From Noviherbaspirillum saxi (lineage in GTDB: Bacteria > Pseudomonadota > Gammaproteobacteria > Burkholderiales > Burkholderiaceae_D): DNA of 64,000 bases. Under the pieces are notes generated by a model, which saw nothing but the letters and a program-made list of their open reading frames with translations, had not been told where the DNA came from and did not search any database. This document shows, one piece after another, positions 36,511 to 46,054 of the stretch (positions are counted from its first letter, which is position 1; each line of letters begins with the position of its first letter). The stretch covers positions 558,001 to 622,000 of the forward strand of contig NZ_QYUO01000003.1 in assembly GCF_003591035.1 (NCBI RefSeq), read 5' to 3'. The translations under genes were made by a program, and so were the position numbers.

Positions 36511-36825
36511 ATGGATCAGAACAGCAAAACCCAGTCTGATCGCCAAGCAGGTGCAGAAGCCATCTCCGCAAAGGCGGTGGTGATTGGTAGAGAGAATGGC
36601 ATAGAAATTTCCAAGTGCGTCTGGGACTTGGGCAAAGATTTCTCGCTCCAACATGCGCATCAGCTAGAGCTCTCTACCGAAACAAAGACCGTGCGTCTCT
36701 ACTTTCCCGATGTGGAACTTACCAGCACGGACAGCGGGAGCCGAACACGCCGAACCGAGGAGCGACTGCGCAGTGCTATTGCCCAATTATTGTCGCGCCC
36801 TCCCGCCGCGACGTATGCGTTCTGA
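36511..36825 (+). CDS. Small protein of unknown function in infA-csp cluster
   Basis: 104 residues, 16 bp after infA in the same direction, so probably co-transcribed. It is hydrophilic with no signal peptide or membrane helix. The central part AVVIGRENGIEISKCVWDLGKDF and LELSTETKTVRLYFPDVEL looks like a small beta-rich fold, followed by an acidic/basic helix ending in AQLLSRPPAATYAF. I do not recognise a family. Confidence 0.7.
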   Translation: MDQNSKTQSDRQAGAEAISAKAVVIGRENGIEISKCVWDLGKDFSLQHAHQLELSTETKTVRLYFPDVELTSTDSGSRTRRTEERLRSAIAQLLSRPPAATYAF

Positions 36826-37078
36826 AAGTTAGTGTTCATTCGTATCATGATTAATGGAAATGCCTTTCAGGCAGCAACAAAATAAACGCAAATAACATTA
36901 GGGGATTCCCGCTTTCACCTGTATATTGCGCTCTACACTTGCATCAAGTCGTCGTTATTGTTGGTCTCTTTCCCGTCTTGCTCTCTTCTGAGCCATTCCT
37001 GTTTGAATCCCTTCGGTTACCTATCTTGGTTTTGGGTGTGTCTGGGCATCGGCCCTAATTTTTCAACAAGGAAGTAAC

Positions 37079-37288
37079 ATGAGTATTCAAACTGGCACAG
37101 TAAAGTGGTTCAATGACGCCAAGGGTTTTGGCTTTATTACCCCGGACAACGGTGGCGCCGACCTGTTCGCCCACTTTCAGGACATCAAAGGAAACGGCTT
37201 CAAAAGCCTGGCAGAAAACCAGCGCGTCTCCTTCGAACGCGGTACCGGCCCGAAAGGCGAGAAGGCAAGCAATATCAGCCCCATTTAA
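37079..37288 (+). CDS. CspA-family cold-shock protein
   Basis: 69 residues with the full cold-shock domain: RNP1 KGFGFI, RNP2 DLFAHF, and W11/F12 in VKWFND. Single-stranded nucleic-acid binder and RNA chaperone. The ATG follows GGAAGTAAC. The upstream ~250 bp is a long leader, as is usual for cold-shock genes whose mRNA is temperature sensitive. Confidence 0.95.
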   Translation: MSIQTGTVKWFNDAKGFGFITPDNGGADLFAHFQDIKGNGFKSLAENQRVSFERGTGPKGEKASNISPI

Positions 37289-37394
37289 TCATGTCGCTGC
37301 CACAAACGGCGGCTGGCATATTCATCCCCAAGTCGGCGATACCGGTAATGCGGCTATCACCGACAAGCAGCGGAATCAGATCGGCTATAGATGA

Positions 37395-37459
37395 CACCAT
37401 GCAGATAGCATGGGTTGTCGAATGACCATAGCCAAGGGCACCACGCAGATAGCGCGGGT
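37395..37459. repeat. Two 21-bp direct repeats between csp and its terminator
   Basis: caccaYgcagatagcRYgggt occurs at 37395-37415 and 37439-37459. The variable bases change together: each copy can pair internally, catgc with gcatg and cacgc with gcgcg partly. It lies between the csp stop and the terminator. No known function. Confidence 0.6.
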
Positions 37460-37487
37460 CTTTGGCGGTTACTCTGAGTAGTAAATT

Positions 37488-37512
37488 AAAGCTCGCCTCG
37501 GCGAGCTTTTTT
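37488..37512 (+). terminator. Rho-independent terminator after csp
   Basis: aaagctcgcc tc ggcgagcttt followed by more T: a 10-bp stem with a 2-nt loop and a T run. It lies 200 bp downstream of the csp stop. Confidence 0.9.
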
Positions 37513-37515
37513 CGT

Positions 37516-37924
37516 TTCCATAACCTGTCCTGAACTACATTGGCCTTTTCGTAAAGGCGTCAAATGCGAAGAACGGGCAAATCAAAAGACGATGATCATG
37601 CGTGCCAAAGAGGCCATCACGGCTGTACGGAAAGGATGCAACGCAGCAAGCGGACCTGATAGACGCCCCCGATTTAAGTAGTCATTGATATTTCCACTTT
37701 GCACATCAATGCCGTTACGGGTATGCGCGTCCATCCTATTGCGCTAATACACTTTGAAAAACTAATGTGCTTAGCAAGAGCGAGCCCTTCGGTGCTATTC
37801 GCACCATTCGTACGCGTCCGCGCACTTCCTTCTTCAACAGCCTGCTAAGTTTCCTTAGGCCAAAGCTATACATGCCTGTCCGTGCCAGGCCTCGCCCCTG
37901 TCCACACCGAAGGGGTGTATTGCT
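37516..37924. other. Intergenic region with no recognised gene
   Basis: No coding region supported. A 10-bp inverted repeat cccttcggtg/caccgaaggg lies at 37785-37794 and 37906-37915. Confidence 0.4.
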
Positions 37925-38116
37925 TTAGTCACGTAGAGCGCGCTGAAGCGCCAAGCCCATCTTGACCAGTTTTTCAATTACTTCTGCCTGACTCTCGACA
38001 GCCATTGCGTCTTTCAACTCGTGCAGTCCTTCACGCGTTTCTGCGGAAACAGGGACATTCATAAATAGCTTTGAGGATTTTGCGGTGTCATTGCGGCCTG
38101 GATTTTTGCGTTCCAT
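37925..38116 (-). CDS. Small ribbon-helix-helix-like protein
   Basis: 63 residues. The basic N-terminus (MERKNPGRNDTAKSS) is followed by KLFMNVPVSAETREGLHELKDAMAVESQAEVIEKLVKMGLAL. This beta strand plus two helices is the pattern of short MetJ/Arc-type DNA-binding proteins. No toxin partner is beside it. The start has only a weak GGAAA site. It stands alone between two non-coding stretches. Confidence 0.6.
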   Translation of the reverse strand: MERKNPGRNDTAKSSKLFMNVPVSAETREGLHELKDAMAVESQAEVIEKLVKMGLALQRALRD

Positions 38117-38695
38117 GATTTTTCCGAAAGTGAATAAACACTTCTATCATACTACTGCAAGATCGGCGGATACATTGAAATAAACGCTTAGCGTTACTTG
38201 CATGTGCCACGCAGACTTAGCATGCAGGACCATATAAATGAACGCAAACAGGCAAGCCTAAGCTTGGGCATGCATCCAAAAAACAGGCGAGTCAGCACTG
38301 TTACAGTGCGCAAGCACACACTTACATAAACATCGGCTGCGACTCCGGCAAGCCGAAAGACCTTAGCCAGTCATGGCTTATCCTAAACCCGACCTCGATT
38401 CAATCGCACTTTACCTGATAGTGCGTGCTAGCCATAGTCGGTAATGAATTTTGCTTAAAACGCATATCAGAATGCGGCTTGTCGCGTTGCGCCTGCTTGC
38501 GCGTCAGTATGGCCTTCGACATCCTGCCTTGTTATCGCAGTTCTGATAGACGTCCTTCGTTTTCTTGGCAACGCATCGCCTCCTTGTTCTTTCGCAATTA
38601 GCCGACCTTATGCGACCGACTCATGTCAATCGCGCTCTTGCAACCGGAAAATAGAATAAATAAACAATCTGAAAATCCGCCTAAGGAGCTTGGAT
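38117..38695. other. Intergenic region upstream of deacetylase gene
   Basis: Nothing recognised apart from the AAGGAG ribosome binding site at the right end. A 107-codon frame starting at 38623 overlaps the deacetylase start and has no family features. Confidence 0.4.
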
Positions 38696-40642
38696 ATGAG
38701 GTCTGTACGCCCGCCGGTGTTAAGCAGCTTACTCCTATCGATCCTAAGCGGATTAACAGCCTGCGGAGGCGGGACTACCGAATCAGACATCCATACCAGG
38801 CGTGCCGGAGCCGGCGCGTCACCACAGTTGGCACCCGAATTGGAAACCGTCGTTTGGACCAAATGCGCGGACGAGTATGGAACGTGTTCATTTTCAGGAA
38901 CCACACAAGTAAGGTATGGACTAAACGGTACCTATGCCACACGTAGCGCGACGAGCAGCATAGGCTGCAGTAATGAAGTATTTGGTGACCCGCTGCCCGG
39001 TGCGGACAAGATCTGCGAATATGCGACGCCTACTCCGACGCCTACTCCGACGCCTACTCCGACACCTACTCCGACACCTACTCCCGGTTCCTGGACTAAG
39101 TGCGCTGACGAACACGGCGTATGCGTATTCACTGGCACGCGGGAAGTCCGTTATGGATTAAACGGTACTTATGCCACGAGGATCGCTTCCGGGTCAATCG
39201 GATGCAATAACAACGTATTTGGCGATCCGCTACCAGGCGCCAACAAGATTTGTGAATATGGGGCCGCCGCCCCGACTCCGACTCCGACTCCGACTCCGAC
39301 TCCGACTCCGACTCCGACTCCGACTCCGACTCCGACTCCGACTCCGACTCCGACTCCGACTCCGACTCCGACTCCGACTCCGACTCCGACTCCGACTCCG
39401 ACTCCGACTCCAACTCCAACTCCAACTCCAACTCCAACTCCAACTCCAACTCCAACTCCAGGGTCATGGACCAAATGTGCGGACGAGTATGGCGTATGTA
39501 CGTTCTCCGGAACGCGCCAAGTGCGTTATGGTCTCAACGGTACCTATGCGATCTTGACGGCCACCGCATCGATCGGCTGTAACAATAGCGTGTTCGGCGA
39601 CCCGCTGCCGGGCGCCAACAAGATATGCGAGTATGCGGCGACATCGCCAGCCCCCGCACCGACCCCCTCGCCGGGTACCGATTGCAATGCAATCATCGAT
39701 CGCTGTTTCGATCTGACTGCGCCGCAGATAACGCGCTACAAGGGTAATAAGGATGCGGCCGCATCGTACACCTTCGACGATGGCTATACTTCGAGCGACA
39801 AGATTGCTGCGATATTCGAAAGCTTCGGCGTACGCGCGACCTTTTACATTGTCGCGAGCACCGTTCAGGATCTTACCGGCTGGACATTCTGGAAAGACCT
39901 GGCGAACAAAGGCCACGAGATCGGCAATCACTCGATGACACATGCCATTGAGATGGCGGACCCTAGCTTAAGTGATCAAACCCTGAATTCCGAAATCAAT
40001 GGTGCGCAGCAAATGATCGAACAGCAGCTCGGTATCCGCCCATTAAGCTTTGCATTTCCCTGGCACCAGTACACCAGCAAAGCGCTCGCGATGGCCAATA
40101 CCAGTCATCTTGCGGTGCGCAAGCTTGATATGGGGGAAAGCGCTTATGCCTTCGCATTTTTTGACCAGGACCACAGCTCCAGTTTGTCCGCAGCGCTAAC
40201 CGAGGCGAACAATCAGCTGGCCAATATGGTGAGCGCCGGCGGATGGCTGGTCGCTGGCGGGCACGGCGTCGACGGCGACGGGTGGAGTCCGGTGACGTCG
40301 CAATTCCTTCGTGACCATCTTACTTATGCAAGCCAATTCTCTTCCAAACTCTGGATCGACACTTATGTGAACGTTGCGCGATACCGGTTGTGCCGCCCCC
40401 AGGTGACGCCTGCAATTACGTCGGCTTCATCGCGTCAAGCGATCGTTCAACTTGGCGGAAGCTATAACGCCTCGGTATGCATGACCCCGCTAACCGTTGG
40501 CATACCTGTGAAAGAAACGCTGAAAGGACAAGTTCGCGCGCGCAATGCGGCAGGCACCGCGATTCCCGCAACGATTTCAAACGGCAAACTAGTGTTCGAC
40601 ATGCGTCCTGGTGAAACGGTGACCGTCGAAGTCGCGCCGTAG
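38696..40642 (+). CDS. Lipoprotein polysaccharide deacetylase with three Cys modules and Pro-Thr linkers
   Basis: 648 residues, ATG behind AAGGAG. The lipobox LTAC gives a lipidated Cys near residue 23. Three copies of a ~56-residue module follow (about 54-108, 133-188, 258-314), each of the form [28 protein letters not shown]...[22 protein letters not shown] with four cysteines. They are joined by (Pro-Thr)n linkers. Residues ~345-560 are a NodB-type deacetylase: [11 protein letters not shown] with the metal Asp pair, [11 protein letters not shown] with the metal His pair, and FAFPWHQY. A short beta domain ends the protein. The modules probably bind a polysaccharide such as chitin or peptidoglycan; that is inference. 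Confidence 0.88.
   Translation: MRSVRPPVLSSLLLSILSGLTACGGGTTESDIHTRRAGAGASPQLAPELETVVWTKCADEYGTCSFSGTTQVRYGLNGTYATRSATSSIGCSNEVFGDPLPGADKICEYATPTPTPTPTPTPTPTPTPTPGSWTKCADEHGVCVFTGTREVRYGLNGTYATRIASGSIGCNNNVFGDPLPGANKICEYGAAAPTPTPTPTPTPTPTPTPTPTPTPTPTPTPTPTPTPTPTPTPTPTPTPTPTPTPTPTPTPTPTPGSWTKCADEYGVCTFSGTRQVRYGLNGTYAILTATASIGCNNSVFGDPLPGANKICEYAATSPAPAPTPSPGTDCNAIIDRCFDLTAPQITRYKGNKDAAASYTFDDGYTSSDKIAAIFESFGVRATFYIVASTVQDLTGWTFWKDLANKGHEIGNHSMTHAIEMADPSLSDQTLNSEINGAQQMIEQQLGIRPLSFAFPWHQYTSKALAMANTSHLAVRKLDMGESAYAFAFFDQDHSSSLSAALTEANNQLANMVSAGGWLVAGGHGVDGDGWSPVTSQFLRDHLTYASQFSSKLWIDTYVNVARYRLCRPQVTPAITSASSRQAIVQLGGSYNASVCMTPLTVGIPVKETLKGQVRARNAAGTAIPATISNGKLVFDMRPGETVTVEVAP
39027..39084 (+). 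repeat. 12-bp tandem repeat encoding first Pro-Thr linker
   Basis: About five copies of acgcctactccg with slight decay (aca for acg in the last ones). It encodes alternating Thr-Pro between modules 1 and 2. Confidence 0.85.
39272..39459 (+). repeat. Hexanucleotide microsatellite encoding second Pro-Thr linker
   Basis: About 31 units of ccgact, changing to ccaact for the last eight or so. Each unit adds one Pro-Thr. Because the unit is 6 bp, length changes alter the linker without a frameshift. The antisense strand shows long Gly-Val and Ser-Glu frames that are artefacts. Confidence 0.95.
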
Positions 40643-40743
40643 AAGTGCGGAAAAATGGTCGAGAGAGTGCAGGCAGATCGGACAACGGCGATAGAAGTAG
40701 AATTGCATACTACCTTTGCACGCCAAGTTGGCGATCCGCAGCC

Positions 40744-41646
40744 ATGGACAATCTTCTTAGAAAGCTCGACCTCACCTCGCTTCGTTTGTTCGTCGCGGTA
40801 TGTCAGGAACGGAATATCGCCCGCGCTGCCGAACGCGAGTTCATTGCACCGTCTGCGGTAAGCCGCCGTATCGCGGATATAGAGGCGCTCATCGGCCTGC
40901 CAGTGATTCAGAGACAGTCGCGTGGCATCGTAGTTACTCCGGTCGGAGAGACATTGCTGCGGCATGCGCTTACCGTGATTGGGACCATCGAATCCCTCGG
41001 CGCAGAACTGTCTCAGTATTGTTCGGGGGCAAAGGGCAACGTGCGCATCGTTGCCAATCTGGCCTCGATTGTGCAGTTCCTGCCTGAAGATATCGCTGCC
41101 TTTCAGCGCCTTTTCCCCGATGTGAATATCGACATTGAAGAACACAACAGCGTCGAAGTGCTGCGCGTGCTTGAGGAACGAGGCGCCGATTTCGGTATCT
41201 GCAATGCGATCGAAGGCCTTGAACACTTTGAGCGCCTGCATTACCGCACCGACCGCCTGTCGCTCATGATTCCGCATGGACACGCACTGGCGGGGGCGAC
41301 ACAGATACATTTCGCAAGCCTGATGCAGGAAAATTTTGTCGGATTGCGTAGCCCGAGTGCCCTGACGATTTTGCTGGCCAGGGAAGCGAAAAAGCTGGGA
41401 GCAGACTTGAACATCAAGATCCGCGTCAGCAGCCTCGATGCGCTTTGTCGCATGGTGCACGCCGGGCTGGGTGTAGCCATAGTCCCGCACCAGGTCGGCG
41501 AGCTTTACCTGAACACCTTGAATGTGCAACTGATTCCACTCGCCGATGTCTGGGCAACGCGCGAGCTGGTCGTCGTGTTCAAGGAATTGGGTCAATTGAG
41601 CGCAACAGCACATACACTGGTGAACTTCCTTGCGCAAAACGGCTAA
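40744..41646 (+). CDS. LysR-family regulator
   Basis: 300 residues from the ATG at 40744 (MDNLLRKLDLTSLRLFVAVC). HTH: NIARAAEREFIAPSAVSRRIADIEALIG. The effector domain starts at GNVRIVANLASIVQFLPEDI. It is upstream of, and in the same direction as, the RraA-like, aconitase-family and binding-protein genes, and is the likely regulator of that group. Confidence 0.92.
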   Translation: MDNLLRKLDLTSLRLFVAVCQERNIARAAEREFIAPSAVSRRIADIEALIGLPVIQRQSRGIVVTPVGETLLRHALTVIGTIESLGAELSQYCSGAKGNVRIVANLASIVQFLPEDIAAFQRLFPDVNIDIEEHNSVEVLRVLEERGADFGICNAIEGLEHFERLHYRTDRLSLMIPHGHALAGATQIHFASLMQENFVGLRSPSALTILLAREAKKLGADLNIKIRVSSLDALCRMVHAGLGVAIVPHQVGELYLNTLNVQLIPLADVWATRELVVVFKELGQLSATAHTLVNFLAQNG

Positions 41647-41800
41647 CTCATTCCCATACACACCGGATGTCATCCTTTTTTCGCCATCGCAATTGGCGAT
41701 TCCTGCCTTGCCAAAACAGCGGTTCATGTTCAGCAAGCGATGCATGATCATTTCATGAAATGAATCCTTTTGCTCATCACGCTTGAACAGATTGCCGAGA

Positions 41801-42361
41801 ATGATAAATGACGATGCACGGTCGCCGAAAGGCCCCGTATCTCTGAACAATGACCAGGCGTTTTCTACTGCAGACTTGCATGACCGTTACATGGATACTC
41901 CGGGCCTGCGCTTGCAAGTAGCGAGATCCGGCCTCATTGCGCTGGCTGGGCAAAAACATTATTGCGGACAGATCGCAACCGTTTCTGGCATTGATGGGGT
42001 TCCTCCCCGCCTCACAGATATTCTGGCAGAGCCGGGCAACGAACGCGTGCTTGTTGTAGACGGAGGGGGGCCGGAGGCGGCGTGGGCCATATTAGGCGAC
42101 CGCATGGCGATGCTTGGATTGCGCAACAATTGGGCTGGTATCATCATCCATGGCTATGTACGAGATCTGACAATCTTGCGAGATATCCCGCTCGGCATCC
42201 ATGCATTGGGAAGCCTTCCCTCCAAGCCATGCTGGCCCGCCTCGGTACCGTGCGAACGCGAGATTTCTCTGGCATTTCAGCACATATCCTTTTGTCCTAA
42301 CCATTGGCTATATGCCGACGAAGATGGAATCGTCGTCGCAGATCGCAAGCTGAGTTTATAG
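41801..42361 (+). CDS. RraA-like protein / HMG-aldolase family
   Basis: 186 residues from the ATG at 41801, with weak ribosome binding site. FSTADLHDRY, DGGGPEAAWAILGDRMAMLGL and GIIIHGYVRDLTILRDIPLGIHALG are the RraA/4-hydroxy-4-methyl-2-oxoglutarate aldolase core. A D-x20-R-D spacing is present, but the acidic residue two positions after R-D in active aldolases is Ile here, so aldolase activity is uncertain. Neighbours (aconitase-family hydratase, tricarboxylate-type binding protein) favour a metabolic role over RNase E inhibition. Confidence 0.8.
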   Translation: MINDDARSPKGPVSLNNDQAFSTADLHDRYMDTPGLRLQVARSGLIALAGQKHYCGQIATVSGIDGVPPRLTDILAEPGNERVLVVDGGGPEAAWAILGDRMAMLGLRNNWAGIIIHGYVRDLTILRDIPLGIHALGSLPSKPCWPASVPCEREISLAFQHISFCPNHWLYADEDGIVVADRKLSL

Positions 42362-42490
42362 CGCGTCGCCGCATTTCGTTTCCTGATTGGAAAAAGGCTG
42401 CGACCCATCGCAAGTTGCGATGCCTGACACTGCCATCCAGCACTTCATCGTTGTGCGATCGATGTGTAGATTGCGTCTCAGGAGGTCAGC

Positions 42491-44452
42491 ATGACAAAAC
42501 TTTCGTTTTCCGGACGCATACTTTTCCTGAGCGCAGATCCTGAACTGGTTACAGCACAGCTGAGCGGTCGGGATCTGACGCTGGATGAAGCCGGGGCGCT
42601 ACGCAATGATGTGTCCACCGATGAGATAACGCCCATCCCGGTGCTTGCCTACTACGACGAGCGGCTCGGCCGCTATCCCTATGTCGGATTCAAGGCCGGC
42701 GAAACCTTGCCGATCAGCAGGGATGCCGTGATGAATGGCGGGTTTTGCGTCACGGTTGCGGGCAAGCGTTTCGGCAAGGGCTCGTCGCGTGAGCACAGTC
42801 CGGTAGCCGAACGCACGGCTGGCATCCGTCTCGTGATTGCAGAAAGCTTCGAGCGCATCTATCGCCAAAACGCCGACAACGTTGGATTGTTCACATCCAC
42901 CGATTTTGGACTGCTCGACCGTATACGACGCGGAGAAGCAATCGATATGGAAGAACTGGTTGCCTCACGCGATAAGGTCGCGGCAGCGATCTTGCGCAGC
43001 GGCGGATTGTTACGTTACGGCCAGCAACGGATGCGCAAGGTCGAAGTCGCTACGGCCGCTCATGACAGCAGTTCTGCGCAAACCCTGGCGCAAAAGATTC
43101 TCGCACGCCACCTGATCCGTACTGAAGATACCGACGGCACGCTGCTGGCGGGCAATGGTGGTTTTGTACGGGCGGACTGGCGCTTCATTCATGAGTACTA
43201 CACCGGCATGTGCACTCACATGCTGCATGCGACATTCGGCAAACCGGTGACGCTGCATGATCCGCAATCGATCCTCGCATTCGAGGACCATCTCTCTTAT
43301 TCGCATCGCAGCCCCGCACATTTGAATAACGGGTTGCTCAGTGACGTGCGCAATCTCTCCAACGCGCATCGCGCTTTCGTCAGCGATTATCAGGTGCGCA
43401 GCCATGGATATCTGGAAGGGCTGGACGGAATGGAAGGCGGGTCGCACGGAATATCGCATGCAATGATGGCCGAACTGTATGCCCTGCCCGGCCAAGTCGT
43501 GGTCGGTACCGATTCCCATACGCCGCATAGCGGCGCGGTCGGGTGCGTCGCATTCGGCGTAGGCACCACCGACATGGCAAACAGCATGGTGACGGGCGCC
43601 GTGCGGCTAACCGTACCGGAATCCTTGCGTATCGATTTTGCAGGGAAAATGCAAGCCGGCGTCACCGCCAAGGACTTGGTGCTTCATCTGCTCGCCGATG
43701 ACAGGATCAAGGCTGGGGCGGGTGTCGGCAAGATATTTGAGTTCACCGGTCCGGTGATCGCAGGCTTGTCGACCGACGAGCGTGCGACATTGACCAACAT
43801 GACTGCAGAGCTGGGCGGGTTTACCGGTATCGTCGCACCGGATGAAGAAACGGTACGCTTTCTGCGCGAGCGCCGTGGTATCGATTTCAGGCTTGAGCCA
43901 TGGATGCGCAGCGACGAAGGCGCTCACTATGCGGATACCATCCGGATCGACTGCGACAAGATCGTTCCCATGGTCGCTGCGCCTGGCGATCCGGGGAACG
44001 GCATAGCGCTCGAAAAATTGAGCGAACGCGTCAAGTTCGACATTGCATATGGCGGCTCTTGCACTGCAGGCAAGCGCGAAGACTTTGACCACTATCACGA
44101 GGTGCTGCAATGGGCAGCGGAAAACGGTTTGCGCGTGCCGCCGAACGTGAAGTTGTATCTGCAGTTCGGTACCAGCGCGGTTCGGGATTACTGTATTGAA
44201 CGCGGATACCTGAAGGCGTTTGAAGAAGTCGGTGCCGAAATGCTCCAACCCGCATGCGGTGCGTGCGCCAACTGCGGTCCCGGATCGTCGACCGATGCGG
44301 GGCAAGTCACCATCAGCGCGATCAACCGCAATTTTCCCGGCCGCTCCGGCCCCGGAAAGGTATGGCTGGCAAGCCCTCCCACCGTGGCCGCGAGCGCCAT
44401 TGCCGGCGAGCTTGTGTCTTTTGCCGAACTGCGCAAACGCTTTCCCAACTAA
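42491..44452 (+). CDS. Aconitase-family hydratase, small-large (LeuD-LeuC order) fusion
   Basis: 653 residues, ATG behind AGGAGGTC. Residues ~1-200 are the swivel/small-subunit domain: VSTDEITPIPV, RFGKGSSREHSPVAERTAGIRLVIAESF. Residues ~215-650 are the large, Fe-S-bearing part: VVGTDSHTPHSGAVGCVAFG, FDIAYGGSCTAGKREDFDH and ACGACANCGPGSS, giving the three cluster cysteines. In classical aconitases the swivel is C-terminal, so the order is reversed. It probably hydrates or isomerises a branched or substituted di/tricarboxylate. It is flanked by an RraA-like and a Bug-type gene. Confidence 0.88.
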   Translation: MTKLSFSGRILFLSADPELVTAQLSGRDLTLDEAGALRNDVSTDEITPIPVLAYYDERLGRYPYVGFKAGETLPISRDAVMNGGFCVTVAGKRFGKGSSREHSPVAERTAGIRLVIAESFERIYRQNADNVGLFTSTDFGLLDRIRRGEAIDMEELVASRDKVAAAILRSGGLLRYGQQRMRKVEVATAAHDSSSAQTLAQKILARHLIRTEDTDGTLLAGNGGFVRADWRFIHEYYTGMCTHMLHATFGKPVTLHDPQSILAFEDHLSYSHRSPAHLNNGLLSDVRNLSNAHRAFVSDYQVRSHGYLEGLDGMEGGSHGISHAMMAELYALPGQVVVGTDSHTPHSGAVGCVAFGVGTTDMANSMVTGAVRLTVPESLRIDFAGKMQAGVTAKDLVLHLLADDRIKAGAGVGKIFEFTGPVIAGLSTDERATLTNMTAELGGFTGIVAPDEETVRFLRERRGIDFRLEPWMRSDEGAHYADTIRIDCDKIVPMVAAPGDPGNGIALEKLSERVKFDIAYGGSCTAGKREDFDHYHEVLQWAAENGLRVPPNVKLYLQFGTSAVRDYCIERGYLKAFEEVGAEMLQPACGACANCGPGSSTDAGQVTISAINRNFPGRSGPGKVWLASPPTVAASAIAGELVSFAELRKRFPN

Positions 44453-44483
44453 CTATCCACATTGATGGAGTGAAGGAGACATC

Positions 44484-45467
44484 ATGACTATCCAATCGCC
44501 CAGGCGCCGTAGCACGATCGCCCTGCTCGCAGCTACACTCGCGTTGCCCACCCTCTCCCTTTCGGCGCAAGGACTGGGCGACAAACCCATCCGTCTGATC
44601 GTGCCGCTGACGGCGGGCTCGACCGTCGATGCGGTTGCACGGGTCATGGCCAACCAGTACGCAAAAACCGCAGGACGTGCGGTGATGGTGGAAAACCTGG
44701 TAGGCGCAGGTGGCGTCACCGGTACCACACAGTTGGTACGCGCACCGAAGGATGGCTCGACATTCGGCATGGTATCGTCCAATCACGTAATCAATCCCAG
44801 TATCTACAAATCAGTCCCGTTCGATGCCATCACGGACATTACGCCGATCTCGGTGATCGGCACGGTACCGCTGGTGCTGGTGGCGCACCCTTCGTTGCCG
44901 GCCAAGGACTTGAAGGAACTGCTTGCGTTGGCAAAAGCCAAGCCGGGTGAATTGAACTATGGATCGGCGGGAAACGGCAGCTCCCTGCATCTGGCCGGAG
45001 AAATGTTGAAAGCGGAGGCCGCCATTGATATCAGGCATGTGCCGTACCGCGGAACCGGACCACTAACCAACGATCTTCTCGGCGGGCAAGTACAGCTGGG
45101 TTTCGTCTCGGTGACTGCAGTCGCGGCGCATGTCAAAGCGGGGAAATTGCGCGCCATTGGCCTTTCGACCGCGAAGCGATCGGCCGTGCTGCCCGATGTG
45201 CCTACACTTGCGGAACAAGGCCTGGTCAACTACAGCTTCGATTCCTGGATTGCCGTGATCGGCCCGGCCGGATTGCCGGCTAGCGTCGTTGACAAGCTTC
45301 ACAGCGACACCAAAACAGCCCTGTCGACAAAAGAGGCTCAGGAAGCGTTGTCGGCACAGGGAATCATGTTGATCGGTAGCTCACCGGAGGCAGCCACCCA
45401 ATTCTTCAAGACCGAACTCGAAAAGCATGCAAAGCTCGTCAAGCAGTCCGGCGCACGTCTGGAGTAG
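44484..45467 (+). CDS. TctC/Bug-family periplasmic binding protein
   Basis: 327 residues, ATG behind AAGGAG. Signal peptide ends near SAQG. KPIRLIVPLTAGSTVDAVARVMANQY, NAGA-type AGNGSSLHLAGEML and YRGTGPLTNDLLGGQVQLGFVS are family hallmarks. Bug proteins bind carboxylates and feed tripartite tricarboxylate transporters. No TctAB membrane genes are adjacent, which is common for orphan Bug genes in Burkholderiales. It is 31 bp after the hydratase gene. Confidence 0.93.
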   Translation: MTIQSPRRRSTIALLAATLALPTLSLSAQGLGDKPIRLIVPLTAGSTVDAVARVMANQYAKTAGRAVMVENLVGAGGVTGTTQLVRAPKDGSTFGMVSSNHVINPSIYKSVPFDAITDITPISVIGTVPLVLVAHPSLPAKDLKELLALAKAKPGELNYGSAGNGSSLHLAGEMLKAEAAIDIRHVPYRGTGPLTNDLLGGQVQLGFVSVTAVAAHVKAGKLRAIGLSTAKRSAVLPDVPTLAEQGLVNYSFDSWIAVIGPAGLPASVVDKLHSDTKTALSTKEAQEALSAQGIMLIGSSPEAATQFFKTELEKHAKLVKQSGARLE

Positions 45468-45510
45468 ATACGAAAAAAATAATAGTGTGTCCGTTTAACC
45501 GGTTGCACAC

Positions 45511-45543
45511 AAAAAAAAGCCCGCCAATCTTTCGAGGGCGGGC
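45511..45543 (-). terminator. Hairpin with T-tract on minus strand
   Basis: Stem gcccgcc/ggcgggc (45519-45525 and 45537-45543) preceded by eight A on the plus strand. The terminator-like T run is therefore on the minus strand, although both flanking genes are on the plus strand. On the plus strand it is only a stem without T run. Confidence 0.6.
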
Positions 45544-46054
45544 TGAATCCAATTCAAGAAGAGTTGGAGGAGACGGGGTCACTATATCTTCCTGTCACCA
45601 AGTCGTCTTCTTTATTGTGGTGATTACAGTTATTCACCAACGTGATAGCACGTCGCGCGCCTTGCAGATCTTCCGAAAACGGTTGCGCAAACCGCCAAGC
45701 GAAACAAATGACGTGCAGAGGTAAAGAAAGTGGACAACCGTTCGATTCGTATGCTCAAATAAAAAATCGATAGGCAGCGAATAAAAACGAGCCCGGTTGG
45801 ATGGAGACAAGCATGACGAATTTCCGGAATGCCTTAGCACCGCCGAAGAACCGTCCTTTTATGCGCTGGCGACGAGCATGTTAGCCGGTCGACTAACGAC
45901 GCTTGATCGCCGATCTCAACGCCTGCGATCTTTCACTTTGCATTTCCCGTTTTTGATTATTCCACAGGTTTGAGTCGCGTACCGGCAACGTAACGCGAAG
46001 CCCGTGCTGTGGCGCGGTTTAACCAACTGATATCTGATATTGGTGAGGAATACG
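45544..46054. other. Intergenic region upstream of alcohol dehydrogenase gene
   Basis: No gene supported. The right end holds the GTGAGGAATACG ribosome binding site of the alcohol dehydrogenase. Confidence 0.4.

Noticed and set aside
39129..39474. Antisense frames with long Ser-Glu or Gly-Val runs
   Set aside because: Produced only by the hexanucleotide repeat read on the other strand.
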